Part shown: positions 8,912 through 17,709 of the stretch, in pieces | Position numbering within the stretch: the first letter of the stretch is position 1 | Layout of the letters: every line of letters begins with the position of its first letter | Assembly (NCBI GenBank): GCA_040791665.1 | Contig: JBFNNX010000009.1 | Coordinates: 434,001-498,000 of the forward strand | Direction: 5' to 3' | Source of the DNA: Thiodiazotropha sp040791665 | Lineage (GTDB): Bacteria; Pseudomonadota; Gammaproteobacteria; Chromatiales; Chromatiaceae | DNA length: 64,000 bases | The notes under the pieces: model-generated | What the model saw: the letters and a program-made list of their open reading frames with translations, nothing else | Database searches by the model: none | What the model was told of the DNA's origin: nothing | Program-made: the position numbers and the translations under genes

Positions 8912-9229
8912 TCAATCGTATGACTGTTTCATATAGGCATGAATGGCTTCCTTCCCCAGTTTCAGCCTTTTGCCGTCCTGCACGACACCCTCTCTAGCCT
9001 CGGTACAGATCGCCATTGCCTGGTTGTTCAATGTCACGATCTGTTCAAGTTGATCCTCGAAGTCTCTGTGCCTGGTCCGCATTTCGGGATCGGCGAAGAT
9101 CGATTCCAGGATCTGCATCCGCTGTCGATCGAGTTCATCCATGTCCGACCAGCGTTTCTCGCCGGCGAGACGTACGATCTCTTGACTCAACTCCAAGGCA
9201 AGGTTGATATTCCGCACGAGCTGCGTCAC
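8912..9229 (-). CDS. fliT: Flagellar protein FliT-like chaperone
   Basis: 105 residues, all predicted helical, opening with MTQLVRNINLALELSQEIVRL and a WSDMDELDRQRMQILE segment typical of FliT-like proteins. FliT binds the cap protein FliD and prevents its premature assembly. Sequence similarity in this family is weak, so the call rests on size, helical character and its place as the last gene of flaG-fliD-fliS-fliT, 38 nt after fliS. Confidence 0.75.
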   Translation of the reverse strand: MTQLVRNINLALELSQEIVRLAGEKRWSDMDELDRQRMQILESIFADPEMRTRHRDFEDQLEQIVTLNNQAMAICTEAREGVVQDGKRLKLGKEAIHAYMKQSYD

Positions 9230-9267
9230 AGGCTACTCCCGACAGAAGTGAGGTGTTGTAACGAATA

Positions 9268-9690
9268 TCAAGTGGTTTTTACCACGTCTTTGATATTTTT
9301 GGCGTTCTGAATGGCTTCAGGCATGGCATCCCAGGCGGTTTTGATCTCTTTCAGCAGCGATGCCACTTCATCGAGCGCCTCAGCATCCTGATGTATGTTT
9401 GCCTCAAACAGACGGCGGATCATGTAGTCGTAGAGCATATCGAGATTATTGGCTATCTCACCGCCCTTCTCAAAATCCAGGGCGCCACGCAGGGCATCGA
9501 TCACTGAGATGATCCAGTTGATCTCATTATGCCTCGCTTCATGCTCCTTCCTCTGGATCGACCCTTTAGCATTGGAGATACCATCCAGGGCCCCGTTCAT
9601 TAGCATCTGCACCAAGCGGAAGGGTGTGGCGTACATGGCTTCAGATGAAGCTGCTTGACGATAACTGTTTATTGCTGAGTTACTTACCAT
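9268..9690 (-). CDS. fliS: Flagellin export chaperone FliS
   Basis: 140 residues. It has the FliS start pattern (INSYRQAASSEAMYATPFRLVQMLMNGAL), followed by IQRKEHEARHNEINWIISVI and LDFEKGGEIANNLDMLYDYM. FliS binds the C-terminal D0 helix of flagellin in the cytoplasm, prevents polymerisation and delivers it to the export gate. It is 45 nt downstream of fliD in the late flagellar operon. Confidence 0.95.
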   Translation of the reverse strand: MVSNSAINSYRQAASSEAMYATPFRLVQMLMNGALDGISNAKGSIQRKEHEARHNEINWIISVIDALRGALDFEKGGEIANNLDMLYDYMIRRLFEANIHQDAEALDEVASLLKEIKTAWDAMPEAIQNAKNIKDVVKTT

Positions 9691-9735
9691 TATTAGACCT
9701 TCAAGCTATCCGGGTTAAGCCAATGTTGCACATGC

Positions 9736-11091
9736 TCAGCTGTTCTGTATGGAAGCGAGCTGACTGGTGAGAAAGCTGCTGGTACTTTGCAGTATAGCAA
9801 CCGTTTGATCCAAAGCTGTAAATTGAGCGATCAGTTTTTTCTCATAATCGTCCAGGCGCAGTTCCGCCCGCTCGATCTGAGTCTGCACATTGTCCTTCTG
9901 ATTGTTCAGACTTTCATCTTTGGCTTCGATAACCCCACCGACATCCAGCAACAGATCGGCGTAGTTATAGAAACGGTTTGCAAATCCTGTGGTTTCATCG
10001 GTCAGGATCTGCGACACACGATCGAAATCGTTGACCAATGCATCCGCTAAATCGCTGCTATCGAGGGAGAGAACACCCTCTCTGTCCCGAGTGATACCGA
10101 TCTCAAACAGGTAGGCATTGGCGGCATCCACTGTTGCGACCTGATTGAGGACATCGACAAAACCCTGTCTCATCCTGCGCAGGCTGCTGTCGCCACCCAA
10201 TGAGCTCGCTTCCATTGCTTCGAACTCTTCCATCACCGTATTGTAGGCATCGACCAGCCCTTGGATCTTCTCCTCGATCCTGGTGTTGTCCCGGGTGATT
10301 CCGATTGAAGCACTGCCGGCAGCCACCAGTTCAAAGGAAACGCCCGATACGGCCCCAGTCACTGAATTCGATGCGCTGTTGACGGTGAAACCGTCAATGT
10401 AGAGGAAGGCATCCTGAGCCGTCTCCACCTGTTCCGCAAGACCGTCACCACCGGCACCGATATGGAATAGTCTGGAGAGACCATTGGCGTCGGTGTTGTT
10501 GCCGTCATCGCCATCCACGAAGCTGACTGAAATGGCGTTCGCCGCACCGGTCTCCTGACTGGTGAGGATCAAGCGGCTGCCACCACTCTCGTTCAGGATG
10601 GTGGCCGCAACACCGGGATTGTCGGCGGCACTGTTGATGGCATCACGCAGATCCGCCAGCGTGTTGTTGCTGCCATCCACGGTCAGATTCATGGTCGACC
10701 CATCGACGGTGATCGACAAGGTGCCCGTACCGACTGCGGTGTTGCTGTCGGCATAAGCGGAGGAAGCCAGCTTATCCCCGCTCGCCAAGTGGTCTACAAC
10801 GATGTCGTAACTCGACACCGCCGCGTTTTCATCGGCGCTGACGGTCACCACGGATTCGTCGCTGGTACTGGTGGAAAAAACCGCCAGACCTGTCGTGGTG
10901 GTTAAATCTTCCACGGTACTCTTGAAGGTGTCGATAGCACTCTTGATCAGTCCATAGTCGCTGATCTGCTGATCGATCTCCTTCTCACGCGTGCGCAGCT
11001 GATCGAGCGGTCGCGACTCAATCTGTAACAGCTGATTGATAATGCCGTTCCAGTCGCTCCCGGCACCAATGCCTGAAAAGCCGATTGCCAT
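9736..11091 (-). CDS. fliD: Flagellar filament cap protein FliD
   Basis: 451 residues, normal length. The N-terminal D0 helix includes IGAGSDWNGIINQLLQIESRPLD, and a coiled-coil C-terminus ends with MxxxFTALDQTVAxLQSTSSFLTSQLA. The middle is beta-rich and repetitive in TxTVD/DGxxxx segments, as expected for the variable leg domains. FliD forms the cap under which flagellin subunits insert. It lies between flaG and fliS. Confidence 0.96.
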   Translation of the reverse strand: MAIGFSGIGAGSDWNGIINQLLQIESRPLDQLRTREKEIDQQISDYGLIKSAIDTFKSTVEDLTTTTGLAVFSTSTSDESVVTVSADENAAVSSYDIVVDHLASGDKLASSAYADSNTAVGTGTLSITVDGSTMNLTVDGSNNTLADLRDAINSAADNPGVAATILNESGGSRLILTSQETGAANAISVSFVDGDDGNNTDANGLSRLFHIGAGGDGLAEQVETAQDAFLYIDGFTVNSASNSVTGAVSGVSFELVAAGSASIGITRDNTRIEEKIQGLVDAYNTVMEEFEAMEASSLGGDSSLRRMRQGFVDVLNQVATVDAANAYLFEIGITRDREGVLSLDSSDLADALVNDFDRVSQILTDETTGFANRFYNYADLLLDVGGVIEAKDESLNNQKDNVQTQIERAELRLDDYEKKLIAQFTALDQTVAILQSTSSFLTSQLASIQNS

Positions 11092-11129
11092 GATTAGCTA
11101 AGCCTCACCCATTGATATGAGTACTACGT

Positions 11130-11510
11130 TTAAACCCTGTCATCCAACAAAACGCCCGGTAACAGCTCGTCCTGCATCTCCTCTATATGGGAAATAACAT
11201 GCAAGATCTGATCCGGGGGTATTTGCCTGACCAATTCACCGGTATCGGAATCGATTACCCGGATTACCTGCGTGCCGGTTTCCTGATCGATACTGAACTC
11301 GAGATTCCTGTTGACGACCTGCGTCAGGTTTTCGACATTGAGCGCCAGCGCTTTGCTGTCGATAACCAACGGTTGTTCAACATCCGCCACCTGTTTCTTT
11401 TCCACCTCATCAGAGGTGGTCAGATTCTGCGCAGCGGGACTCTGAGCAGTCTTGGAGACATCGCGCTTATAGGCATACTCATTGGCCAAATTGTTGATTA
11501 CGTTTGGCAT
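11130..11510 (-). CDS. flaG: FlaG family protein
   Basis: 126 residues starting at ATG 11508-11510, with AGGG 8 nt upstream; a GTG two codons earlier is the alternative. The C-terminal half has the FlaG core: LEFSIDQETGTQVIRVIDSDTGELVRQIPPDQILHV is the conserved region (positions about 75-110). FlaG proteins affect filament length in Pseudomonas and Vibrio. The gene follows flagellin and precedes fliD, its usual place. Confidence 0.93.
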   Translation of the reverse strand: MPNVINNLANEYAYKRDVSKTAQSPAAQNLTTSDEVEKKQVADVEQPLVIDSKALALNVENLTQVVNRNLEFSIDQETGTQVIRVIDSDTGELVRQIPPDQILHVISHIEEMQDELLPGVLLDDRV

Positions 11511-11545
11511 GATCACACCCTAACCTATTTGTTCCGCTAAATCAT

Positions 11546-11570
11546 GGGGGCGGCTGAAACCGCCACCCCC
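11546..11570. terminator. GC-rich stem-loop between fliC and flaG
   Basis: GGGGGCGG pairs with CCG and CCCCC across a 6-nt loop and a two-base bulge. It lies 11 nt downstream of the fliC stop and has no strong T-run. It may stabilise or attenuate the abundant flagellin transcript before flaG rather than fully stop it. Confidence 0.5.
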
Positions 11571-11580
11571 ACGGTTGTCC

Positions 11581-12351
11581 TTAACTGAGCAGACCCAAGG
11601 CCAGCTGTGGCAGTGAGTTGGCCTGCGCCAGGGCGGCCACACCAGCCTGCTGCACGACTTGAGCACTGGTCATTCTTGCGGTTTCACGGGCGAAGTCCGC
11701 ATCCATGACGCGTCCGGCTGCCGCATACTGTGCCTCTTCGATGGAAGCGGCTACGCGAGAGGCCGATGACAGACGACTCTGCAGACTACCGACGTTAGCC
11801 AGTTCGGCTGCCACAGCATTGAGGTCTGTGTCCACCGACGCGATACTGCTGATGGTAGCGGTATGGGCAGGTGCGGCTGAGGAGACAGCGATGGTCTGTC
11901 CGGCGTTGGCACCGACCTGAATGGTACCACCACCTCCGAACACTGCTGTGCCGTTGAAGGTTGCACGAGCCAAGGCGTCCGTGATCTCGGTTGTTAGGGC
12001 ATCGAATTCGGTCGACATATAACCCTGCTGGGCTGCGGTGTAGAGGCCGCTGGCATGTTGCACTGCGAGTTCACGCTGACGTTGCATCATGTCGCTGACA
12101 GTCTGCAGGGTAGCGTCCGCCACGCTCAGATAGGAGATGCCGTCCGCGATATTGCGCTGGGCGACTGTCATGCCCCGTGCCTGACCGGTTTGCAGCTGTG
12201 CGATAGCGAGGCCGGCGGCATCGTCTTTCGCCATGTTGATGCGCAAGCCTGAGGAGAGGCGCTGTACGGCGGTTTCAAGATTGGATTGGGTGCGACCTAA
12301 GTTTTTCTGTGCCGCAAGGGAGAATACATTAGTATTGACTGTGATTGCCAT
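11581..12351 (-). CDS. fliC: Flagellin, short form (D0-D1 only)
   Basis: 256 residues, much shorter than Salmonella flagellin (about 495). The N-terminal D0/D1 (MAITVNTNVFSLAAQKNLGR, RLSSGLRINMAKDDAAGLAI) and C-terminal D1/D0 (ESRIxDADFAxE-like RVMDADFARETA, then QANSLPQLALGLL) are present. The variable D2/D3 outer domains are reduced to about 40 small residues. The RELAVQ motif (93-98), part of the site recognised by TLR5 in animals, is retained. AGAGGAA precedes the ATG, and a sigma-28-type promoter lies about 110 nt upstream. It is the only flagellin in the window. Confidence 0.96.
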   Translation of the reverse strand: MAITVNTNVFSLAAQKNLGRTQSNLETAVQRLSSGLRINMAKDDAAGLAIAQLQTGQARGMTVAQRNIADGISYLSVADATLQTVSDMMQRQRELAVQHASGLYTAAQQGYMSTEFDALTTEITDALARATFNGTAVFGGGGTIQVGANAGQTIAVSSAAPAHTATISSIASVDTDLNAVAAELANVGSLQSRLSSASRVAASIEEAQYAAAGRVMDADFARETARMTSAQVVQQAGVAALAQANSLPQLALGLLS

Positions 12352-12370
12352 GATCTAATTCCTCTATCGA

Positions 12371-12408
12371 ACCGGTGACGGCATCTATCTAAGCGCTCTA
12401 TCACCGGT
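12371..12408 (-). promoter_or_regulatory. Hairpin in fliC leader, near the start codon
   Basis: ACCGGTGA (12371-12378) pairs with TCACCGGT (12401-12408) around a 22-nt loop. It ends about 19 nt before the fliC ATG, just upstream of the AGAGGAA ribosome-binding site. It could affect mRNA stability or translation. Confidence 0.55.
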
Positions 12409-12420
12409 GATTTGCATTTA

Positions 12421-12452
12421 GCGGATATACCAACAATTTTGGTATTTACCGC
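12421..12452 (-). promoter_or_regulatory. 5'-terminal hairpin of fliC transcript
   Basis: GCGG...TACCAA pairs with TTGGTA...CCGC (one bulge, one mismatch) around a 5-nt loop. From the predicted start site near 12457 this hairpin would form the very 5' end of the flagellin mRNA, a position that commonly protects messages from degradation. Confidence 0.55.
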
Positions 12453-12463
12453 CTCCGATATTT

Positions 12464-12490
12464 GTAGCGGCCCCCAGCCCTGGAACTTTA
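12464..12490 (-). promoter_or_regulatory. Sigma-28 (FliA)-type promoter of fliC
   Basis: On the minus strand: TAAA (12487-12490), exactly 15 nt, then GCCGCTAC (12464-12471). The enterobacterial/pseudomonad consensus is TAAA-N15-GCCGATAA, so six of eight -10 bases match with correct spacing. It lies upstream of the flagellin gene, the standard FliA target. Confidence 0.75.
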
Positions 12491-12757
12491 ACCCATATCA
12501 CACTTTGCATACCTGCGCGCCGCCTCCCATCAGCTAGCGTTACTTATTGATTATACTGGAGTTTATAAGAAGTACCGATCGCCTTCCATAAGGAAGCAAT
12601 ATCCTATGCCTTAGCTTCCCTAATTTTTCCGCGAAAGACCTGTACGCGCATCGATTCGGCGAAGATCGGTTTCGACTCCCTGATACGGGACGTTGGAATG
12701 CCTGTTGGAAGACGGGCAGAGTCTGCAGCTCGACGGGAGTCCGCAGCTCCCTGCCAC

Positions 12758-13663
12758 TTAGAGATAATTGAAGAGTGAAAGGCCTTGCACCATGTTGAAG
12801 GTCTGCTGCGCCGCCTGCAACGCCACCAGATCCTGTTCGAAGCGACTGATCGCCTCTGCGATATCCAGGTCTTCGGTCTCGGAAAGCGCGCTTTCCATGG
12901 TGAAGATGAAATCCTCGTTGATATAGCGCTGTTGATCGATGGTATTCAGACGCGCGCCGCCGCGTGCCCTGACCGAAACCACGTGTTCCTGAGCAAGCTG
13001 CAGATCATCCATAAACGCGCTGTTGGGCGCATCGGCCTCCATGCCCGCGATAATGCCATGCACGGTTTCGAAGATGTTTCGCCTCCCCCCCGCTGCAGTC
13101 TCTATATTCATGAACACATCGAAACCGTTTTCACGGTCCTGAACCTGACGGGTCGCGGAGATGCGCAGGGATCTGCCGCCCATGTCGCCAGCGTAGGCGA
13201 ACACACCGTCGGCGGGGTTGCTGAACGGTATGTCGTCCGCACCATAACCGGCAAAGATATACTCACCGTCACTGTCCCGCGTATTGGCCAATGACATCAG
13301 CTCGTCATTCAGCTGGCGCAGCTCCTGGGCAATGGCCTGGCGCGCCGCAGGTGAGTAGGTATCACTCTGACCCTGAATGGCCAGTTCCATGATGCGTGGC
13401 AGCAGATCGTCCACACCCTTCAGGGTGGCCTCCTGCAGCTCGAGCCGGGCACGCGCCCTGTCGGCGTTGTCCTGATACTGTTCAACCTGCGTGATCGATG
13501 TCCGAAGGTCGAGCACATAGGCTGCACCGGGCGGATCATCCTTGGGTGTAAGGATGCGTTTACCGGTGGAGATCTGCATCTGTGCCCTGCTGACCGCAGA
13601 CTGGCGTTCAAGCATACTGCTGATACCCCGGTCGAACAGCATGGATGTGGAAATCCTGCTCAT
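12758..13663 (-). CDS. flgL: Flagellar hook-associated protein 3
   Basis: 301 residues with flagellin-like ends: MSRISTSMLFDRGISSMLERQ with GKRILTPKDDPPGAAYVLDL at the N-terminus, and SRFEQDLVALQAAQQTFNMV plus GLSLFNYL at the C-terminus. FlgL (HAP3) is the second junction protein between hook and filament. A strong AGGAGG precedes the ATG, 4 nt after the flgK stop. It is the last gene of the flgF-flgL run. Confidence 0.95.
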   Translation of the reverse strand: MSRISTSMLFDRGISSMLERQSAVSRAQMQISTGKRILTPKDDPPGAAYVLDLRTSITQVEQYQDNADRARARLELQEATLKGVDDLLPRIMELAIQGQSDTYSPAARQAIAQELRQLNDELMSLANTRDSDGEYIFAGYGADDIPFSNPADGVFAYAGDMGGRSLRISATRQVQDRENGFDVFMNIETAAGGRRNIFETVHGIIAGMEADAPNSAFMDDLQLAQEHVVSVRARGGARLNTIDQQRYINEDFIFTMESALSETEDLDIAEAISRFEQDLVALQAAQQTFNMVQGLSLFNYL

Positions 13664-13667
13664 ATCG

Positions 13668-15629
13668 CTACCTCCTGACCGCGCCTATCAGCGTATCGAA
13701 AAGGGTGCCGGCAACCGATATCACCTGTGCCGACGCCTGGTAGGCTTGCTGAAACTGAATAAGCTTGGCCGCCTCTTCATCGAGGTTGACGCCCGATATC
13801 TCCGCCATCGCCTCTTTTGAGCGCTCCAGCAGACTCTCCTGCGCCCCGAGATTCAGCTCCGAGTGGCGCGTCTTCGATCCTACATCTGAAACCATCTGAA
13901 TATAGGTCGCATCGAATGTCGCGGTGCCGCCCAGCAACAGATTCTGGTTTTGCAGATTCTCCAGAGAGAGGGCATTTCGATTGTCGCTACTGCCGTTGGC
14001 GTTGTTGCCGATAGTGAAGCTATCACCGTCTGCGGGTACGCCGGAGATAGCGAAACTGATGCCTCCGTAGGCGGCGAACTGGGCACTCGGGACCTGGGTG
14101 CCGGCGATCGTCGCAGTATTGAGATTGTCGTAGACGATAAAATCATCGAAGGGATCGACGCCGGGTACCGAACCCGGATAGTAGACCTCGAAGCCGCTTG
14201 TCGGTCCACCCTGGTCGTCATATACCAGTTGTATATCGCCCCCGGCCAGCGGCAGTCCGGCCATGGAGCTGTTCGCCGGCTGTGTGATCCGGGCATCACC
14301 GCCATTCAGCGGGTTGCCATTGCCATCAACGGCGGGCCGTACCTGCACGGGACCGGCGGCCGCCAGCCTTCTCACATCATTGATCAGCAGATCGATATCC
14401 AGGGAGGCCGACCGGGTGGGCTGAATCAGGAAGGTATCCCCGGTTATCGCACCGGCGGCATTGATATTGATATCGAGACCGTCAACGATATTGGAACCCG
14501 CAGCCAGGGTCTGGGTCGTACCGGAGACCAGATCTTGCAAAATGAAATCGGCTCCATCATAGGTCAGCTGGTAGCTGTTGCCAGTCAGATTCCCCACATT
14601 GTCGTAATCGACTGTGACGGAACTGCCGTTACCCGGCTGCGGCAGCACCTGCACTGTGCTGGTACCGAAGAGCGCGGTACCGACCAACCCATCCAGATCG
14701 AGACCCAGCTGGTGTTGACTATTGAGCTGGTCTGCAATACCGAGGGCGACCAAACCTACTCTGTCCTGGGTTGGATCGAGGACCTCGCTGCGAAATCTGA
14801 GCATGCCGCCAATGGTGCCGCCGCTGATCTGGTCGGTAATAATCTGAGTACCGAATGAATAGTTGAAAGTGATCTCCAGATGGCTGGGATCGAGACTGGA
14901 GGGCTGGGTGCCGAGGGTGGCGGCAGCGGTGTCCATTACCAGAGGCTGACCCTTACCGATGAACACGTTATACGCGCCGTCGGTCTGCTGCAGGATCTGG
15001 ATATCGACCAGTTCCGACAGTTCGTTAACCAACTGGTCCCGCTTATCCAGCAGATCATTCGGGGTACTGCCGTAGGCGAGTTTGATGTCTGCATTGATAT
15101 CGGCGATGTTCTGCGCAAGGCGGTTGATTTCACCGACATTGAATCCGATCTGACCATTCATCCTGGTGCGGGTGTCATCGAACTGCTGATTGAAATAGTG
15201 GAAACGGTCCGCCATCGATTCCGCTTCGGTCAGTACCAGCTGACGGGCTGGAATCGAGGTGGGATCGTCGGCCAGTCCCTGCAGGGCATCGAAGAAGTTC
15301 TGGATGGTCGGCTGGATTCCGGCATCCGGATCCGCCACCAGGTCGTCGAGTCGCTGAGCCCCCTCATAGTAGGCCCTCAACTCGGAAGAGACCGTCAGGC
15401 TGGTGCGCATCTGCCCGGCAACGAAGGTGTCATACTGGCGCTGGATTTCCGAACTCTCTACACCGGTACCCAGATACCCGGCCGGACTGAGGAAGGGTTC
15501 TCTGGTATTGAAGTCAATCCGCTGACGGCTGTAGCCCTCAGTGTTGACGTTCGAAATATTGTGCCCTGTGGTGTCCAAGGCATGCCGATTGGCAATCAAC
15601 CCTGAGACACCGATGGATAGTATACTCAC
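13668..15629 (-). CDS. flgK: Flagellar hook-associated protein 1
   Basis: 653 residues, normal for FlgK. The rod/hook-family N-terminus is ILSIGVSGLIANRHALDTTG then HNISNVNTEGYSRQR; the C-terminus carries GVNLDEEAAKLIQFQQAYQA. The start is GTG at 15627-15629, directly abutting the flgJ TAA, with AGAGG inside flgJ as ribosome-binding site, so translation is probably coupled. FlgK is the first hook-filament junction protein. Confidence 0.96.
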   Translation of the reverse strand: MSILSIGVSGLIANRHALDTTGHNISNVNTEGYSRQRIDFNTREPFLSPAGYLGTGVESSEIQRQYDTFVAGQMRTSLTVSSELRAYYEGAQRLDDLVADPDAGIQPTIQNFFDALQGLADDPTSIPARQLVLTEAESMADRFHYFNQQFDDTRTRMNGQIGFNVGEINRLAQNIADINADIKLAYGSTPNDLLDKRDQLVNELSELVDIQILQQTDGAYNVFIGKGQPLVMDTAAATLGTQPSSLDPSHLEITFNYSFGTQIITDQISGGTIGGMLRFRSEVLDPTQDRVGLVALGIADQLNSQHQLGLDLDGLVGTALFGTSTVQVLPQPGNGSSVTVDYDNVGNLTGNSYQLTYDGADFILQDLVSGTTQTLAAGSNIVDGLDININAAGAITGDTFLIQPTRSASLDIDLLINDVRRLAAAGPVQVRPAVDGNGNPLNGGDARITQPANSSMAGLPLAGGDIQLVYDDQGGPTSGFEVYYPGSVPGVDPFDDFIVYDNLNTATIAGTQVPSAQFAAYGGISFAISGVPADGDSFTIGNNANGSSDNRNALSLENLQNQNLLLGGTATFDATYIQMVSDVGSKTRHSELNLGAQESLLERSKEAMAEISGVNLDEEAAKLIQFQQAYQASAQVISVAGTLFDTLIGAVRR

Positions 15630-16580
15630 TTAAATCGCCTCTGTTTCACTCTTTATCGACTGCTGGAGCGATCCCTTAAGCCGGTTGAGGGCGGTCTGCA
15701 TCTCCGGTCCCTGCATCACCCGTACTATTTTTTCCGCATAGTCGGGGTCGGTGGCGTACCCAGCATCCTGCAGCGCCCTGAAGTATTCCGCGGCATCCTG
15801 GGTATTCTGCAGGGCATCTGCATAGCGAGGATTCTGTTTCAGGAAGGTCACATAGTCCCTGAAACTCTCATCGAATGAGCCATAGGTGCGGAAATAGTCT
15901 CGCCGCCGAACCGCGACATCCTGTTCAAACTCCAAAGTCTCCTGTCTGACCCGATCACCGCTCCAGCGCTGGTCGGCCTTGATGCCAAACAGATTGTGGC
16001 TGCTTCTACCGTCTTTGGACTGCATCACATGCCCTCCCCAGCCTGTCTCCAGGGCAGCCTGGGCAAGCAGCGCCTCGGTGGGCAGTCCCAACTCTTGTGC
16101 AGCGCTGTCGGCAGCCGGCCAAAGCGCTTCCACAAAGGATTCCGGTGAGTCGATGTCGACTGACGGCCGATTTTCTGCCGCTCTATTATCGGGTTCCGCA
16201 GCAGCCTTTACGCGGGCCTTTGCAAGCACGGAAGGGTGCTGCCAATATGCTTCAAGTGAGGTATTCGGCTGCGCCTTCCCGCCTTCCTCCATACCCAGCT
16301 GATTGCGTAGCAGCTTCGCCATGCCGAGACCGCGCTGCTCCGAAAGGTGGAGGGAGAGCTGCTGGTCATACATATCGCGTACGAATTCGCTCTGTTTGCT
16401 CTCGAACAGACCATTGCCGAAACTGGCCTGGCGCATCTGTTTGACCATCATCTGCACAAACAGGGATTCAAACTGACGCGCAACCTGATCAGCCGTTCCG
16501 GCCTGATCCTCCCGCGCCTGATGCTTCAGGGCCGTGAGCCCCGAAAAATCATGGTAGAGGGCGGGAGTTGAAGTGTTCAT
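15630..16580 (-). CDS. flgJ: Flagellar rod assembly protein/muramidase FlgJ
   Basis: 316 residues with two domains. The N-terminal rod-capping domain has ARQFESLFVQMMVKQMRQAS and FVRDMYDQQLSLHLS. The C-terminal glucosaminidase domain (about 150-300) has the catalytic-type ALETGWG segment and SHNLFGIKAD. The peptidoglycan-cutting domain is therefore intact, unlike single-domain FlgJ of some lineages. It acts in the periplasm to open the cell wall for the growing rod. Its start overlaps the flgI stop by one base. Confidence 0.95.
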   Translation of the reverse strand: MNTSTPALYHDFSGLTALKHQAREDQAGTADQVARQFESLFVQMMVKQMRQASFGNGLFESKQSEFVRDMYDQQLSLHLSEQRGLGMAKLLRNQLGMEEGGKAQPNTSLEAYWQHPSVLAKARVKAAAEPDNRAAENRPSVDIDSPESFVEALWPAADSAAQELGLPTEALLAQAALETGWGGHVMQSKDGRSSHNLFGIKADQRWSGDRVRQETLEFEQDVAVRRRDYFRTYGSFDESFRDYVTFLKQNPRYADALQNTQDAAEYFRALQDAGYATDPDYAEKIVRVMQGPEMQTALNRLKGSLQQSIKSETEAI

Positions 16581-17698
16581 CAGATCACCAACAGTTCGGC
16601 TCGCAGGGCACCGGCCTCTTTCAAGGCCTCGAGGATCGCCACCAGGTCACTGGGGGCCGCGCCCACCTGGTTGACGGCACGCACCACATCGTCCAGAGAC
16701 GCTCCCGGATTGAAGAGAAACATATGATCCTTGCCCTCTTCCGTAATCGTAACCTGACTCTGCGGCACCACGGCAGTCTGCCCTGCCCTGGCAAAGGGAG
16801 CAGGCTGCGAGACCGCGGTCTCTTCACTGATACTGACCACCAGATTGCCGTGGGAGACAGCCGCCGGATAGACCCGGACCTGGCTGTTGATCACCACCGT
16901 GCCGGTACGCGAGTTGATGATGACTTTGGCCGAGGTCTTGCCGGGATTGACCTCCAGCTCCTCCAACATGGAGATGAAAGTGACCTTCTGGCCGGGATCG
17001 ATCGGCGCGTTGACTCTTATCGAGGTGGCATCGACGGCCTTGGCCGTACCGGGACCGATTGTCAGATTGATCGACTCTGCCACTCGCATGGCGGTGGTAA
17101 AATCCCCATCGTTGAGATTGAGTGTCAGCAATGGCGCCTGATTGAAATTGTTCGGCACTTCGCGTTCCACGGTCGCCCCGTTGGGGATACGCCCCGCGCT
17201 GGGGATGTTAACGGTCAGCTTGGAGCCGTCGGAACCCTCCGCGCTCAACCCGCCCACCACCAGGTTGCCCTGGGCCAAGGCGTAATTCTTGCCGTCGGCG
17301 CCTTTCAGGGGGGTCATCAAAAGGGTACCGCCACGCAGGCTTTTGGCGTTGCCAAGCGATGAGACGGTAACATCGATCTTCTGACCGACCTTGCTGAAGG
17401 GCGGGAGGTCACCGTGTACGATTACCGCAGCAACGTTCTTCGGTTTCATATTGGTGCCGCTGGGTATCTGCACACCCAGCTGGGAGAGCATGTTCTTGAG
17501 GCTGTTAATGGTGTAGGGCGAGTCGGTATCCTTGTCGCCCGTCCCATCCAGACCCACCACCAGGCCATAGCCGATCAACTGATTGGAGCGCACGCCCTGG
17601 ATAGAGGCCAGGTCCTTGATCCGTTCCGCCCATGCGGTCTGGCTGGCCAACAGAATGATTGAAAACGCGATAATAACTTTGTGTACGATAACGTTCAT
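16580..17698 (-). CDS. flgI: Flagellar P-ring protein
   Basis: 372 residues with a cleavable signal peptide (MNVIVHKVIIAFSIILLASQ, cut after TAWA). The mature part starts ERIKDLASIQGVRSNQLIGYGLVVGL, the P-ring hallmark, and ends with VRAVNQVGAAPSDLVAILEALKEAGAL. It forms the ring in the peptidoglycan layer. It lies 11 nt after flgH. Confidence 0.97.
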   Translation of the reverse strand: MNVIVHKVIIAFSIILLASQTAWAERIKDLASIQGVRSNQLIGYGLVVGLDGTGDKDTDSPYTINSLKNMLSQLGVQIPSGTNMKPKNVAAVIVHGDLPPFSKVGQKIDVTVSSLGNAKSLRGGTLLMTPLKGADGKNYALAQGNLVVGGLSAEGSDGSKLTVNIPSAGRIPNGATVEREVPNNFNQAPLLTLNLNDGDFTTAMRVAESINLTIGPGTAKAVDATSIRVNAPIDPGQKVTFISMLEELEVNPGKTSAKVIINSRTGTVVINSQVRVYPAAVSHGNLVVSISEETAVSQPAPFARAGQTAVVPQSQVTITEEGKDHMFLFNPGASLDDVVRAVNQVGAAPSDLVAILEALKEAGALRAELLVI

Positions 17699-17709
17699 TG
17701 CATGGCACC

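Larger units (their letters stand above)
12352..12757. other. Flagellin leader and flgL-fliC intergenic region
   Basis: This 406-bp gap holds the fliC promoter (12464-12490) and a leader of about 105 nt with two hairpins (12371-12408 and 12421-12452). The part nearest flgL (12540-12757) has no clear gene; I see short direct fragments such as GACGGG/GAGTCCGCAGCTC but no terminator with a T-run. Confidence 0.6.

Noticed and set aside
13950..14858. Long plus-strand frame opposite flgK
   Set aside because: It is an antisense shadow of the well-recognised flgK; the residue pattern is unlike any known family.
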